From NCBI GenBank assembly GCA_938015435.1, contig CALLPN010000001.1, positions 62,001-126,000 of the forward strand: a stretch of DNA of 64,000 bases. The letters are read 5' to 3'. This document shows, in pieces, positions 8,301 through 16,781 of this stretch. Both the position numbers and the translations under genes were made by a program. The notes under the pieces were generated by a model. It ran no database searches. It saw nothing but the letters and a program-made list of their open reading frames with translations, and was not told where the DNA came from. This DNA comes from an uncultured Saprospiraceae bacterium (GTDB lineage Bacteria; Bacteroidota; Bacteroidia; Chitinophagales; Saprospiraceae). Every line of letters begins with the position of its first letter. Position 1 is the stretch's first letter.

Positions 8301-10098
8301 ACTTACACTGCAATCAGCTTATATAGGGTTATCTGATAAAGAATTAGAAGGAGAATTTCAATGGGTCAATGGGGATGCTATCACCTATGAAAACTGGTAT
8401 CCAGGTCAACCAAATGACTATGGCGCAGGACAAGACTATGTTGAAATGCTTAATGACGGCCAATGGAATGATCAGTATACACATACTTCATTAGAATACA
8501 TTATGGAAATTAGCTGCGGAGGTGGCATTACACAAACAAGTGGTCCTGCATCCGGTTCTGTATTTCCAATAGGTACAACGACAGTTAGCTTCAATGCAAC
8601 AGACGAATGTGGTAATTCAGCGGAATGTAGTTTCGACGTGACTGTAGAATCTGCAATTACAATAGAGTGTTATGCCGATGCGACTTTTACTTGTCCTTAT
8701 AATGCAAGTGGAGTTATCGTTAATTGGGAAACGCCTGACGTACATAGTTGCTGTAGTGCAGATTGTAATGATGGAAGTGCAATTCCTGGATATGTATATA
8801 TGGGAACACATGGCGGGAGTCACTATTACTGCTCTATAGCTACAGCTAGCTGGCATGATGCCCAATTACATGCAGAGAATATAGGTGGAAACTTAGCCAC
8901 AATCAACGATGCAAGTGAAAATACATTCCTCGCTAGCAAAATACCAAGTAATGGTAGAGCGTGGATCGGACTAAGCGATGCAGCGATTGAAGGAGAGATG
9001 GTATGGAGTAGTGGCGAGCCACTTACATATACAAATTGGTATCCAGGTCAACCTAATGACTATAACTATCAACAAGATTATGTGGAACTTCTTGGAAACG
9101 GACAATGGAATGATCAGTACAACACATACTCTCTTGAGTATATCGTTGAAGTCTCTTCTTGTAATAGTATCCAACAGATTACTGGACCATCATCAGGAAC
9201 ATTATTCCCTTCAGGAACGACAACAACGATTACTTACGTTGCTTCGGACGATTGTGGTAATGTTGACACCTGTAGTTTTGATATTACTATTGAAGTTCCA
9301 TCTTGTACATCTGGAGGAGTTCATAGCAGCTCAACATGGATAGAAAGAGTTGCATTCAATACAATATCAAACACCTCGGGTGACAATGGTGGATATGCAG
9401 ACTTTACGAATCATTGTACAAATGTACAATCAGGAAGTGTATATTCTATAGTTCTACAACCTGGTTATGCTAGCACACCTGTACCTGTATATTGGAAAGT
9501 TTGGATTGATTATAATATGGATGGTGATTACAATGACGCAGCAGAATATGTTGGCTACGGTGGAGGTATCAATCCACTAAACGGATACATGACTATTCCT
9601 GCTAATGTATGGAATGGATCAACTACGATGAGAGTAGCCATGAAACAAGGATCATATCCATCAGGACCATGCGAAAGTTTTGCATATGGAGAAACAGAAG
9701 ATTATTGCATCGTTGTCAATGGTGGAGATAAACCAGCAAGAAGAATAGGACAAGTCTCTGAATTACAATCAACACTAAAAGCTGTAGAATTTGGATCAGA
9801 CAACACCGAAATGACTACAAAAAGGAATGAAACAATCGGTGATTTAGAAATTACTGTTAGTCCAAATCCAAGTATCTATAGCAGCGAAATCAGATTAGGA
9901 AACGGAAATGAATCATATTCTGCGGACCAACTGTCTTTGATAGATATGACGGGTGCAAAACTCAATGTTGATTTAATAGAAAATGATGAGAAAGGCACCT
10001 ACAGAATAGAAACTGAAAATCTAGCATCTGGCATATATATTATCATTGCACAGAAAGATGGAAAAAGCTATCAAACCAAATTGATGGTGACTAAATAA
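5392..10098 (+). CDS. Secreted HYR-repeat adhesin with two C-type lectin domains, GEVED domain and T9SS sorting domain
   Basis: A 1568-residue surface or secreted protein. A signal peptide occupies about residues 1-26. Five tandem units of about 167 residues begin near residues 43, 211, 379, 546 and 713. Each has a cysteine-rich start (CPxxYYTCPG, GGPNCADP, PCGAKxxERTWTATDP) and an HYR domain (EGTTTVTYTxTDxCGN). Two C-type lectin domains follow, at about 915-1040 and 1128-1252, both with YPGQPNDY and GQWNDQY, which correspond to the calcium and sugar-binding QPN and WND motifs. A GEVED domain is at about 1365-1444 (VWIDYNMDGDYND, ETEDYCIVV). The T9SS type A tail is at about 1487-1568 (VSPNPS, ASGIYIII). 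The domains suggest calcium-dependent glycan binding at the cell surface; the ligand is unknown. Confidence 0.93.
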   Translation: MKKNYKTTFLCYMLLTLFSISNITASAFESKSISELTPPPGVCNTSPVVSCPANYYSCPGDDTHPDNTGYATAVAGEADCPNPIVTYTDQVESAGPCGGETVIKRTWNAVYPNNTDPWLHANCTQVIRLFDDQSPVLSACPSNITMTSTAACNEPINWTAPTATDNCTFTLTSTHNPGDTFAEGTTTVIYTATDGCGNVSTCDFTVTIVCTCGENPILTCPDDYSTCPGASYPPSLAGAANAVSGGPNCADPILAYNDIELSSSSCGAKVIERTWTATDPDNDNLTVSCTQTITLEDTIDPSLTSCPSNITIETTSNTPQVITWTPPTTMDNCSSVTLTSTADSGDTFVEGTTTVVYTSTDGCGNETSCSFDVSIIYLCGSDPVLNCPSYYYTCPGAIYPPSLAGQATAQAGGPNCADPIITFVDDVWSSDPCGAQMIERTWTATDPSNASLTASCVQIITLEDNTAPMMTACPGDMSIETDTNAPISVTWLPPIAGDDCDEVSLTTTADSGDTFAEGTTTVTYTSTDGCGNVNSCSFDVTIIYICGSNPVINCPDNYYTCPGTAYPPSLSGQATAASGGPNCAEPIITFDDDVSSSTPCGAKTVERTWTATNPNNASLSTSCVQIITLEDYTAPIMTSCPADITLQSNGDCTETVTWAIPTATDNCADVMVTSNYSPGASFAEGTTTITYTATDACGNTSNCSFDITVECSCIYTPVVTCPADFTGCVGTVMTPSITGAGNAVAGGPNCAQPILTYFDDEWTNGPCGTKTIERNWVATDPDNSSLTDTCVQIIILEDTEAPVIYGCPSNITVTDSEPVSWTIPNATDNCTDVIISSDYTNGQLFPIGTTTVTYTANDACLNSSTCTFTVTVESGLELDCPADITTDCNTAGGAIVTFETPTPVSECNVCPYEGGSQITGFMYMGAYDGHHYYCSLEPSTWPGAQAAAASLGGNLAVINSQGENDFLANILTLQSAYIGLSDKELEGEFQWVNGDAITYENWYPGQPNDYGAGQDYVEMLNDGQWNDQYTHTSLEYIMEISCGGGITQTSGPASGSVFPIGTTTVSFNATDECGNSAECSFDVTVESAITIECYADATFTCPYNASGVIVNWETPDVHSCCSADCNDGSAIPGYVYMGTHGGSHYYCSIATASWHDAQLHAENIGGNLATINDASENTFLASKIPSNGRAWIGLSDAAIEGEMVWSSGEPLTYTNWYPGQPNDYNYQQDYVELLGNGQWNDQYNTYSLEYIVEVSSCNSIQQITGPSSGTLFPSGTTTTITYVASDDCGNVDTCSFDITIEVPSCTSGGVHSSSTWIERVAFNTISNTSGDNGGYADFTNHCTNVQSGSVYSIVLQPGYASTPVPVYWKVWIDYNMDGDYNDAAEYVGYGGGINPLNGYMTIPANVWNGSTTMRVAMKQGSYPSGPCESFAYGETEDYCIVVNGGDKPARRIGQVSELQSTLKAVEFGSDNTEMTTKRNETIGDLEITVSPNPSIYSSEIRLGNGNESYSADQLSLIDMTGAKLNVDLIENDEKGTYRIETENLASGIYIIIAQKDGKSYQTKLMVTK

Positions 10099-10181
10099 TA
10101 CATAAAAACGATAGTTGCATACTACGTGACTATCCAAAAGGAAGCTATCTGATAAAGATCAGTTATAGTACGAAAGCACTC

Positions 10182-10214
10182 AGGCGAACGGTAGAAATAC
10201 TGTTCGCCTTTTTT
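10182..10214 (+). terminator. Intrinsic terminator after the HYR/lectin adhesin
   Basis: A 12-bp stem (AGGCGAACGGTA, GAAA loop, TACTGTTCGCCT, with one G-T pair) is followed by six T. It lies 84 bases after the adhesin stop. Confidence 0.85.
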
Positions 10215-10340
10215 CGCATAAATTCAGCGTAATATTCATTTGAAAAAAAAGATCAAATCTCATGAGCAAACCATAATTAATTATGATATCGTACCTATCC
10301 CATGTGCACTTGGTGTAAATGACAATTAACAAGACGTGAC

Positions 10341-10370
10341 AAAAAACCACCGCACTAGGTTGTTTTTTTT
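10341..10370 (-). terminator. Possible terminator of the 10376-11023 gene
   Basis: On the minus strand, ACAACC and GGTGGT arms with one mismatch and a short loop are followed by TTTTTT. It begins just past the stop codon of the minus-strand gene. The stem is short, so the call is weak. Confidence 0.4.
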
Positions 10371-10375
10371 GAATA

Positions 10376-11023
10376 TTAAAAACTATATAATAAAACCAAA
10401 TATCTAGGTGCAGAAAATGAAGAATTATAAGAAATTTCTTTGATCTGAAAATCAGAAGAATCCACCACTGAATCAAATTTATCTTTAGCGAATCTGACGA
10501 AAATTTGATAACTTACTTCTAAGTAGATTGAAAAGCTTTTGAAAACATTATATTGTAATCCGGCAAAAGGTCCAGAGCCTAATTCTAAATTCCACATATT
10601 TCTCAATACATCAGAATTAGGATTCGTTTCTGAGGTAGTTTTTTGTCGGCTTAATGAAAAAGAAGGACTCCATTTCCATCCATAAATTAAATCAAATTTA
10701 TGGAATACATTTAGGCTCTTTCCTCTAGCATAATCAAGTTTAAATTTCACTTCATTAATCCTCGTTTTGGAATCGATTTCATCATTGTTTTCTGCCCTTC
10801 CATCTAATGATAAATTAAATGCAAACCTATTATGTCTGTTGCCATTTACCAAATTAAAGTAAACTTGATAAGGACTATTAGTACCAATGTTATTTTCTAT
10901 TGGCAAAATCGAATTAATGAAATCTAGCCCTATGCCTAACTCTCTATACTTCAAAGTATCTAATTGACTATTTTGAGCTTGAAGATTTAGATTAAAACAA
11001 AGTGCTATTACTAATAATTTCAT
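10376..11023 (-). CDS. Small outer-membrane beta-barrel-like protein, unknown function
   Basis: A protein of about 215 residues when started at the ATG at 11021-11023, which puts the signal peptide MKLLVIALCFNLNLQAQ at the N-terminus. An ATG three codons earlier (11032) is equally possible. The frame continues upstream to 11113, but that would bury the signal peptide behind 30 unlikely residues. The mature part alternates polar and hydrophobic residues and ends in an aromatic residue (YLVLLYSF), as outer-membrane barrels do. Segments such as WNLELGSGPFAGLQYNVF and FSIYLEVSYQIFVRF look like transmembrane strands. The gene stands alone between two convergent or divergent plus-strand genes, and I do not recognise a specific family. 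Confidence 0.7.
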   Translation of the reverse strand: MKLLVIALCFNLNLQAQNSQLDTLKYRELGIGLDFINSILPIENNIGTNSPYQVYFNLVNGNRHNRFAFNLSLDGRAENNDEIDSKTRINEVKFKLDYARGKSLNVFHKFDLIYGWKWSPSFSLSRQKTTSETNPNSDVLRNMWNLELGSGPFAGLQYNVFKSFSIYLEVSYQIFVRFAKDKFDSVVDSSDFQIKEISYNSSFSAPRYLVLLYSF

Positions 11024-11267
11024 ACATTCCATGTAGCTAATATACTTATTAATAAACCAATAAAAATAGAGGAATCCACAATCATTCAATTTGAAATGTG
11101 CCATTAGCATCACAGAAAAGATTCGAAGATCATCAAACAGCTAGCCTAATAGGCTTTAAAACAAAATTAACTTCAAACAATAGATTAAGAAATAATTACG
11201 ATTTTTCGTATATTGCAATCCCCTCTACACCATACTTCTGTTTAGTAACACCTAAATATTAACACCT

Positions 11268-11684
11268 ATGAAAGTACCTTTCATTCTATCATTATTGTTT
11301 ATCGTTAATATATCCTTTGGACAAACGGATGCGGAACTTACCGTTTTCGCTGAAATCTATGATATAAAAACAAACTTCAATAGATCGCTTCATTTGAATG
11401 CTTTTAATATACTCGAAGAAGAAGGTGTTAATATGAAAACTTATACTGAGCTATTAAAACTAAAGCTAGAAGCAAAAGATGTTCCCAAGGATCCTGCCTT
11501 AATTAAAGCTTTAAAAAGAGTTAATAGTAAACAAACAAAACTAAAAGAAGAGTTGCTGATTGCGGAGTGTCAAAAGAGGAATTTTGACATAAAGCTATAT
11601 TTAGAATTAGAAAAGAGATACAAAACTGATTTCAAATTTAACAAGCAGGCTTCGCCATTTATTCTAGCTGCCAAAAGAAAGTAA
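11268..11684 (+). CDS. Small exported protein of unknown function
   Basis: A 138-residue protein with a clear signal peptide, MKVPFILSLLFIVNISFGQ, cleaved after about residue 19. The mature part is highly charged and predicted helical (EIYDIKTNFNRSLHLNAFNI, LKEELLIAECQKRNFDIKLY), with one cysteine. I recognise no domain. It ends two bases before the esterase-like gene starts, so the two are almost certainly co-transcribed and perhaps translationally coupled. It may be a periplasmic partner of that protein, but that is inferred only from position. Confidence 0.7.
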   Translation: MKVPFILSLLFIVNISFGQTDAELTVFAEIYDIKTNFNRSLHLNAFNILEEEGVNMKTYTELLKLKLEAKDVPKDPALIKALKRVNSKQTKLKEELLIAECQKRNFDIKLYLELEKRYKTDFKFNKQASPFILAAKRK

Positions 11685-11686
11685 TC

Positions 11687-13381
11687 ATGACTAATAAAAG
11701 AATAATCGTTTTACTAGGCTTGTGCTTACTGTTGATACAAGCATCTAATGCACAACTGTATGATAACAGATATGTAGATGATGTGTTTACCGCCGTCACT
11801 GAAACCAATAATATTCAATTCAGCACCGCAGTACCAGAGCCTGATTGGGGCGGTGGAGTATATGAGACTATAACTGGCTATCCAGTAAATGCAGAAGAAT
11901 ACAGTACACATCCGGTTAATCTATTTATGGACATATTTGAACCTACAGGTGATACTCTTAGTAAAAGACCAGTTATTATAATTTGTTTTGGTGGTGGTTT
12001 TGTAGCGGGCGAAAGGACTTACTGGAGCATGCGATTACTTGCTCAAGATTTGGCAAAAAAAGGGTATGTCACAGCAACCATAGATTATCGTTTAGGTATG
12101 AATATGTTTGATGCTGATTTAGCTACCCGGGCTGTTTATCGTGGTGTACAAGATGGTAGGTCAGCAGTTCGTTTTTTTAGAGCAAATGCCTCTACTTATA
12201 ATATCGACCCTGATCAGATATATATTGGAGGTCATAGCTCAGGAGGTTTTATCGGCTTGCATAACATATTTATGGATAAAGAATCAGAAAGGCCTGCATC
12301 CACGATGGAGTGGACACAGACTACCGGTATCTGGCCTTTTACAACAGATCACGATATACCTGATTTGGGTTGTCTAGATTGTGTCGGTGATAATCAATCG
12401 CAAAGTGGTGCGGCTAACGCTTATTTCAGTCTGGCTGGAGCACTAGGCTTTTTATCTTATATGGAAACAGCTGACGATCCTTCTGGTTCTCTTTTCCATA
12501 GCCAAGATGATGGTACGGTACCATATGACTCAGGAGAACCATTTAGTGACATTTCGGTATTTGTGGTTGGATCTGACTTACCTATTGTACATGGCGGAAA
12601 CAAGATATATGAAAGAGCTGTAGATATCGCGAATCCATTAATATTCTATTCTTATTCTGATCGTGGGCATGGAGTTCATGAGGACGGTACTTCAGCATTA
12701 TATACTGACATAGTCCCAGGCATAACCGATTGGTTTAATTATTGGCAATTAAAGCCTTATGGCTACAGTATTTCCGGTACGACTTCCATTTGTCCAGAAA
12801 CTGTGAATCAAACATATACTGCAATCGGAAATATGGGTACATACTTTGATTGGAGTGTCGTAGGTGGGAGCATAGACGTAATAGACCCTTCTAGTGATAT
12901 GGTTTCCATAACATGGGATCCTTTGGCATCTACACATTCTTTAATGGTTACGCCATATGACTGTCACCTCTCTAGAGGAGATATGGTAACGTTAAATATC
13001 GAACTCTTTCAAGAAGGAGATAACATATGGATGGGAGGAACCGATTCATGGATGATAGACAGTCAATGGAGCAGAGGCCACAGTCCTCTAATCTGTGAAA
13101 ATGTAATTATTCCTCAAGAGGCAGGAGCCATCAATGTAACTATTGCTGATGGAGAGATTTCTTCGATGCGATCATTGTTAGTTCGTCAAGATGTAACTGT
13201 ACATATACCTCAAAATGCTGAATTAAATATTCATGGAGGAGGAAACGTTGAAATTAGAGGTACTATGATGGTAGATGGATTGCTTTCCGTAAGCAATCTT
13301 GATAATATTTTAGATCCTTCGATAGATTGTTATGGAATTTTAAATGTCTCTGATACTGGAAATGTTTTGACCCAAAATTAA
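11687..13381 (+). CDS. Secreted alpha/beta-hydrolase (esterase-like) with C-terminal PKD-like and beta-rich region
   Basis: A 564-residue exported protein with signal peptide ending in SNAQ. Residues 60-340 form an alpha/beta-hydrolase of the carboxylesterase type. The oxyanion-hole region is FGGGFVAGERTYW. The nucleophile elbow GGHSSGG puts the catalytic serine at Ser184. Late Asp and His candidates lie in DDGTVPYDSG and DRGHGVHEDG. After it come a PKD-like region (about 345-440) and a WxG/CENVIIPxxAG region (about 445-550) of the kind that precedes sorting tails in Bacteroidota exoenzymes. No T9SS sorting tail is visible: the protein stops at NVLTQN, so it may be shortened or only periplasmic. 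Substrate unknown. It sits two bases after the small exported protein. Confidence 0.8.
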   Translation: MTNKRIIVLLGLCLLLIQASNAQLYDNRYVDDVFTAVTETNNIQFSTAVPEPDWGGGVYETITGYPVNAEEYSTHPVNLFMDIFEPTGDTLSKRPVIIICFGGGFVAGERTYWSMRLLAQDLAKKGYVTATIDYRLGMNMFDADLATRAVYRGVQDGRSAVRFFRANASTYNIDPDQIYIGGHSSGGFIGLHNIFMDKESERPASTMEWTQTTGIWPFTTDHDIPDLGCLDCVGDNQSQSGAANAYFSLAGALGFLSYMETADDPSGSLFHSQDDGTVPYDSGEPFSDISVFVVGSDLPIVHGGNKIYERAVDIANPLIFYSYSDRGHGVHEDGTSALYTDIVPGITDWFNYWQLKPYGYSISGTTSICPETVNQTYTAIGNMGTYFDWSVVGGSIDVIDPSSDMVSITWDPLASTHSLMVTPYDCHLSRGDMVTLNIELFQEGDNIWMGGTDSWMIDSQWSRGHSPLICENVIIPQEAGAINVTIADGEISSMRSLLVRQDVTVHIPQNAELNIHGGGNVEIRGTMMVDGLLSVSNLDNILDPSIDCYGILNVSDTGNVLTQN

Positions 13382-13842
13382 TTTAAAACTTGTAAAGCAG
13401 ACTGGACTAAATAGTGTGTGCCACGATTATACGGTGTTATCATTTTTTTCTCTAGTATTTTCTGGATGTAGTTATTGTGGTCTTAGGAGACACAAATTCC
13501 ATGGATTCCGTACAATTTGTTTTTACTATATATTCTCCTTCAAAAATTTCTGCAAATTCATTAACTTGACTAATCTGTATAATGTTTTCCGTCTTGAAAA
13601 TCCACCATCCATCAATACTAGTTGTATTATATCATGGTAATTTTATTCTTCATCACTTTTGGATTTAGTAGCAATGGATAGTCTATAACTGATACCAGTA
13701 ATTGAAATGCAGTTCTATTTATACCCTATTGCAGTATAACAACGCAATACCTTGAATTACATCGATTTTTAAACGAGATGAAGTGGGATTACTTGACAGG
13801 ATACTTTACTGAAAGACGACGGATAGACATATCCTCCAAAAA
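13382..13842. other. Intergenic region with a possible coding remnant
   Basis: 461 bases between the convergent esterase-like and T9SS type B adhesin genes. There is no convincing intact gene. The minus strand from 13631 down to 13452 carries a 59-codon open stretch with no start codon that reads like part of an Ig-like domain (listed separately). The remainder shows nothing recognisable. Confidence 0.5.
13452..13631 (-). pseudogene. Possible Ig-like domain remnant
   Basis: A stop-to-stop frame of 59 codons without an initiator codon, containing IDGWWIFKTENIIQISQV, NEFAEIFEGEYIVKTNCTES and FVSPKTTITTS. The pattern of a tryptophan-rich strand, EGEY-V and a cysteine is that of Ig-like or PKD-like modules in secreted Bacteroidota proteins. 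It lies downstream of the T9SS adhesin stop, on the same strand but separated by stops. It may be debris of an older surface-protein gene. Chance is not excluded. Confidence 0.35.
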
Positions 13843-15741
13843 CTATTTAATCATAGTCACATCACCGGAAAGATACTCCGTACTTCCATCTAGATGTCCA
13901 ACTTGTATCAAATAGACGTAAACTCCGAGAACCGCAGTTTTGCCTTTAAAATTACCATCCCAATAATAAGAATTATCATGGATAGAGAAATTTTCGGCAT
14001 CATAGATTAATTCGCCCCAACGATCATATATGCTATACTTTATAATATTAGCCGGGTAACCCAAATCAGTGATCACTGGAAAGAAGTCATTAAATCCATT
14101 TCCATTAGGCGCAAAAATATTACCAATATAAACTGGGCAGATATATGGAGGAACTATAGCATCTACTATCAGCTCACACTCTTTTTCGTCCTTCAATATA
14201 ATTTGATAATTACCTGGTGCTAATCCTGTAAACACATTACTAAATTGATAGCTAAAGCCTCCGTCAATAGAATACTCCACCTCTCCTACTCCACCGTCAT
14301 AAGTAACTGTGATAGTGCCATTGTCTAACAGACACTCGGGTACCGTCTCCACCACATCTCTAATCTCTATCAACGGATAGGAACCTATTGACACAGTAGT
14401 ATCTCTCATACATCCCATCTCGTCTCTAATCCTTACATTATAAGTATCCCCAGGCGCCAAATCAGTGAAATTGGAATCAGACTGCCATGGACCACCATCC
14501 AAAGAGTACTCTATAAACGATGTCGGTGCTATGGCTCCAATTGTTATTTCTCCATTAGCCAAATCACAACTAGCATCTTCTTGTACAGCACCAATAATTT
14601 CTGGACCCGGACTAGGTGCTATATATACGGTTGCCAAATCTACACACATCAAAGCATCTTCTACAAAGATAGTGTAGACCTCATTTGGCTTGTTAGGGGG
14701 CACGTTAGTAAAAACACCATCTGTATTAAAATTCTGTCCATCCATGGTATATCGAATTACTCCAAATCCATTTTCAACAACCAATGTAATAATGCCATTA
14801 TCCAATCCACAACTAGTATCTGCTCCAACTATTGACATTATTTCCGGTTCCGGTATATCATCAATACTAATATTATAAACATCTTCGCATCCCTGATCAT
14901 TTCTTACGGTTATCTCGTATACACCCTCAGTTACTTCTGGAAAGTTAAGTTCAGGAACAAACTCTGCACCATTGATCGAGTATATTAGATTCTGAGTTGA
15001 TAATGTATTTACAGATATACTTCCAGATTCACCTCCGCATATGATATCTGTCTGATTAATTTCAAAATCAACATTGAGCTTAGCTCCGAACTTACAGAAA
15101 GTAAGATTATCAAGTCCCAATCCAAACCCTCCACTTGTAATTCTAAATCCGTCCAACTTGACGCTAAATATAGAACCTTCGCATTCGTCCAATCTAAATC
15201 CCCATTCTGTACACAATCCATCTCCGGTCCCAGGATCTCCAGGTATATTGACGCCATTGACAATAGAACCTGAAAAAATAGTATCCGCAAAAATGATATC
15301 TCCGAATTCACCTAACGCATGTACAACAAATCGCTCACCGAAATCCATATCTAGAATACACCCACTCACACTATCCATTGGGCTCAAAAAATTAACATAA
15401 ATAGGGTCTGCGTTTAGACCTGCAACTGTTCCATTATCTGTCAAAAAATAGTCACCTATATCTACTCCTGCAGCAGGAGTATCAGCTCCATTATTGGGGC
15501 CTTGAAAAGCGGTCATAGGGGCACCTACTTTAGCCAATCTCGCAGGGATTCCACCCTCTAGAGAAAATGTAACTCCAAACACATCCGAATATTGATCGAA
15601 AATATCCATATCGTCGATAAGATCACCGTTAGGTATCGATTCAAAATCAATATAAATACAATCTTTAGTTACCTCTTGACTAAAAACCAATTGGGCCGTC
15701 AGCAATAAGAAAATTACGATATGTTTTGTTTTGATAAGCAT
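13843..15741 (-). CDS. Secreted SprB-repeat-like adhesin with T9SS type B (CHU_C) C-terminal domain
   Basis: A 632-residue exported protein. The signal peptide ends near residue 21 (AQLVFS). Residues 25-225 form a beta-rich N-terminal domain with FESIPNGDLIDDMDIFDQYS and GFGLGLDNLTFCKFG, typical of jelly-roll-like modules. Residues 230-530 are four or so SprB-type repeats of about 75 residues, with the recurring sense of 'sYsidGg.f..... f..v..G.Y.i.v.d..gC', for example YSINGAEF and YSLDGGPW. The last 95 residues are the gliding-motility-associated, type B sorting domain (IFAPNGNGFNDFFPV, IYDRWGELIYDA, YYWDGNFKG, GVYVYLIQV), which directs T9SS export. It is probably surface-exposed or released and may act in adhesion. 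It stands alone on the minus strand. Confidence 0.92.
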   Translation of the reverse strand: MLIKTKHIVIFLLLTAQLVFSQEVTKDCIYIDFESIPNGDLIDDMDIFDQYSDVFGVTFSLEGGIPARLAKVGAPMTAFQGPNNGADTPAAGVDIGDYFLTDNGTVAGLNADPIYVNFLSPMDSVSGCILDMDFGERFVVHALGEFGDIIFADTIFSGSIVNGVNIPGDPGTGDGLCTEWGFRLDECEGSIFSVKLDGFRITSGGFGLGLDNLTFCKFGAKLNVDFEINQTDIICGGESGSISVNTLSTQNLIYSINGAEFVPELNFPEVTEGVYEITVRNDQGCEDVYNISIDDIPEPEIMSIVGADTSCGLDNGIITLVVENGFGVIRYTMDGQNFNTDGVFTNVPPNKPNEVYTIFVEDALMCVDLATVYIAPSPGPEIIGAVQEDASCDLANGEITIGAIAPTSFIEYSLDGGPWQSDSNFTDLAPGDTYNVRIRDEMGCMRDTTVSIGSYPLIEIRDVVETVPECLLDNGTITVTYDGGVGEVEYSIDGGFSYQFSNVFTGLAPGNYQIILKDEKECELIVDAIVPPYICPVYIGNIFAPNGNGFNDFFPVITDLGYPANIIKYSIYDRWGELIYDAENFSIHDNSYYWDGNFKGKTAVLGVYVYLIQVGHLDGSTEYLSGDVTMIK

Positions 15742-15914
15742 TACTATTACTTAGAGCTAGTTTTATTGATAAACGCTGCACGATTATTGTTGAAATTAGC
15801 AATTATCTTGATTCTATCTGAGCAATTACGCTTATTTAGTGTTGAGAATACGCCATATTAACATTTTTGCACATATTTGTCGGCATTATTAAGTTAAATG
15901 TACCTCATCACTCG

Positions 15915-16781
15915 CTATCGAATGGCCAATAACATTCTTGGTTTACCTTGCATGTCTTCTAATATCTCTACTGAACTAAAAGAACCCTGCTGGAGATAAA
16001 TCTCTTTAACTTTAACCGCATGATACTCATTCAACTCTAGAAATATTGCACCATCATCAGCTAGCCATTCATCGCATAAGTCTGCTATTCGTTGATAAAA
16101 AGTCAAGCCAAATTCATCTTCAGTAAACAATGCTAATTTAGGTTCGTGCTTTACTGTAGAATTTCCCATTACCGATATTTCCGATGTCGGAATGTAAGGC
16201 GGATTACTTATGATTATATCATATGGTGTTGATGGTTTTAGAAGGTTTTGAGAGAGTATGTTTTGATTAACAAATGTAATCTCTGTGCCATGGTGATTCG
16301 CATTTTGGATAGCCACCTTGAGTGCTTCGTTACTCACATCTACTGCTGTTATATTACAGTCATTATATTCACTTTTGATGGTGACTGGTATGCACCCACT
16401 ACCAGTACCGATATCGATTATTGATGGATTTGGACGTCCATCCCAATTTCGATCAAAATTTACACGATTACTAATCTTCTTTAAATATTGAATAACTTGA
16501 TAGACTAGCTCTTCTGTTTCTGGCCTAGGTATCAAAACTGCTTTATTTACATAATATTGATATCCGTAGAAATCCGATCTATGAGTAACATATTGTAAAG
16601 GTTCGCCTTCGACCAGCCTTTCTGTAGCCTTATCAATTTTCTCTTCTATAAGTTCTGTGATTGTCGCATCTAGCGGTATCAGATCTTCGATAAGGTATCT
16701 AGCTAACCTAGCAGCCTCATCCATATCGATACGTAATGATAATCGTGTTAAAACTGATAATTGTAATGACTTTCTATCCAT
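15915..16781 (-). CDS. prmC: Peptide chain release factor N5-glutamine methyltransferase
   Basis: Methylates the glutamine of the GGQ motif in release factors RF1 and RF2, using AdoMet. The N-terminal helical domain is followed by the AdoMet-binding motif IDIGTGSGCIPVTI and the substrate-glutamine motif NPPY in IIISNPPYIPTSE. A longer frame opens at 16814, but the ATG at 16781 is preferred. It overlaps the stop codon of the upstream flippase gene by eight bases (ATGGATAG), an arrangement typical of translational coupling, and gives 288 residues, normal for PrmC. The two genes share a strand and probably a transcript, though their functions are unrelated. Confidence 0.93.
   Translation of the reverse strand: MDRKSLQLSVLTRLSLRIDMDEAARLARYLIEDLIPLDATITELIEEKIDKATERLVEGEPLQYVTHRSDFYGYQYYVNKAVLIPRPETEELVYQVIQYLKKISNRVNFDRNWDGRPNPSIIDIGTGSGCIPVTIKSEYNDCNITAVDVSNEALKVAIQNANHHGTEITFVNQNILSQNLLKPSTPYDIIISNPPYIPTSEISVMGNSTVKHEPKLALFTEDEFGLTFYQRIADLCDEWLADDGAIFLELNEYHAVKVKEIYLQQGSFSSVEILEDMQGKPRMLLAIR

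Noticed and set aside
13416..13640. Plus-strand 74-codon open frame
   Set aside because: Rich in Phe, Ser, Tyr and Cys as expected from reading the complement of the Ig-like remnant; no start context or domain.
13800..13842. Terminator between the convergent esterase-like and type B adhesin genes
   Set aside because: The best inverted repeat is six bases (AGGATA/TATCCT) with a loop of more than 25 bases and no T run.
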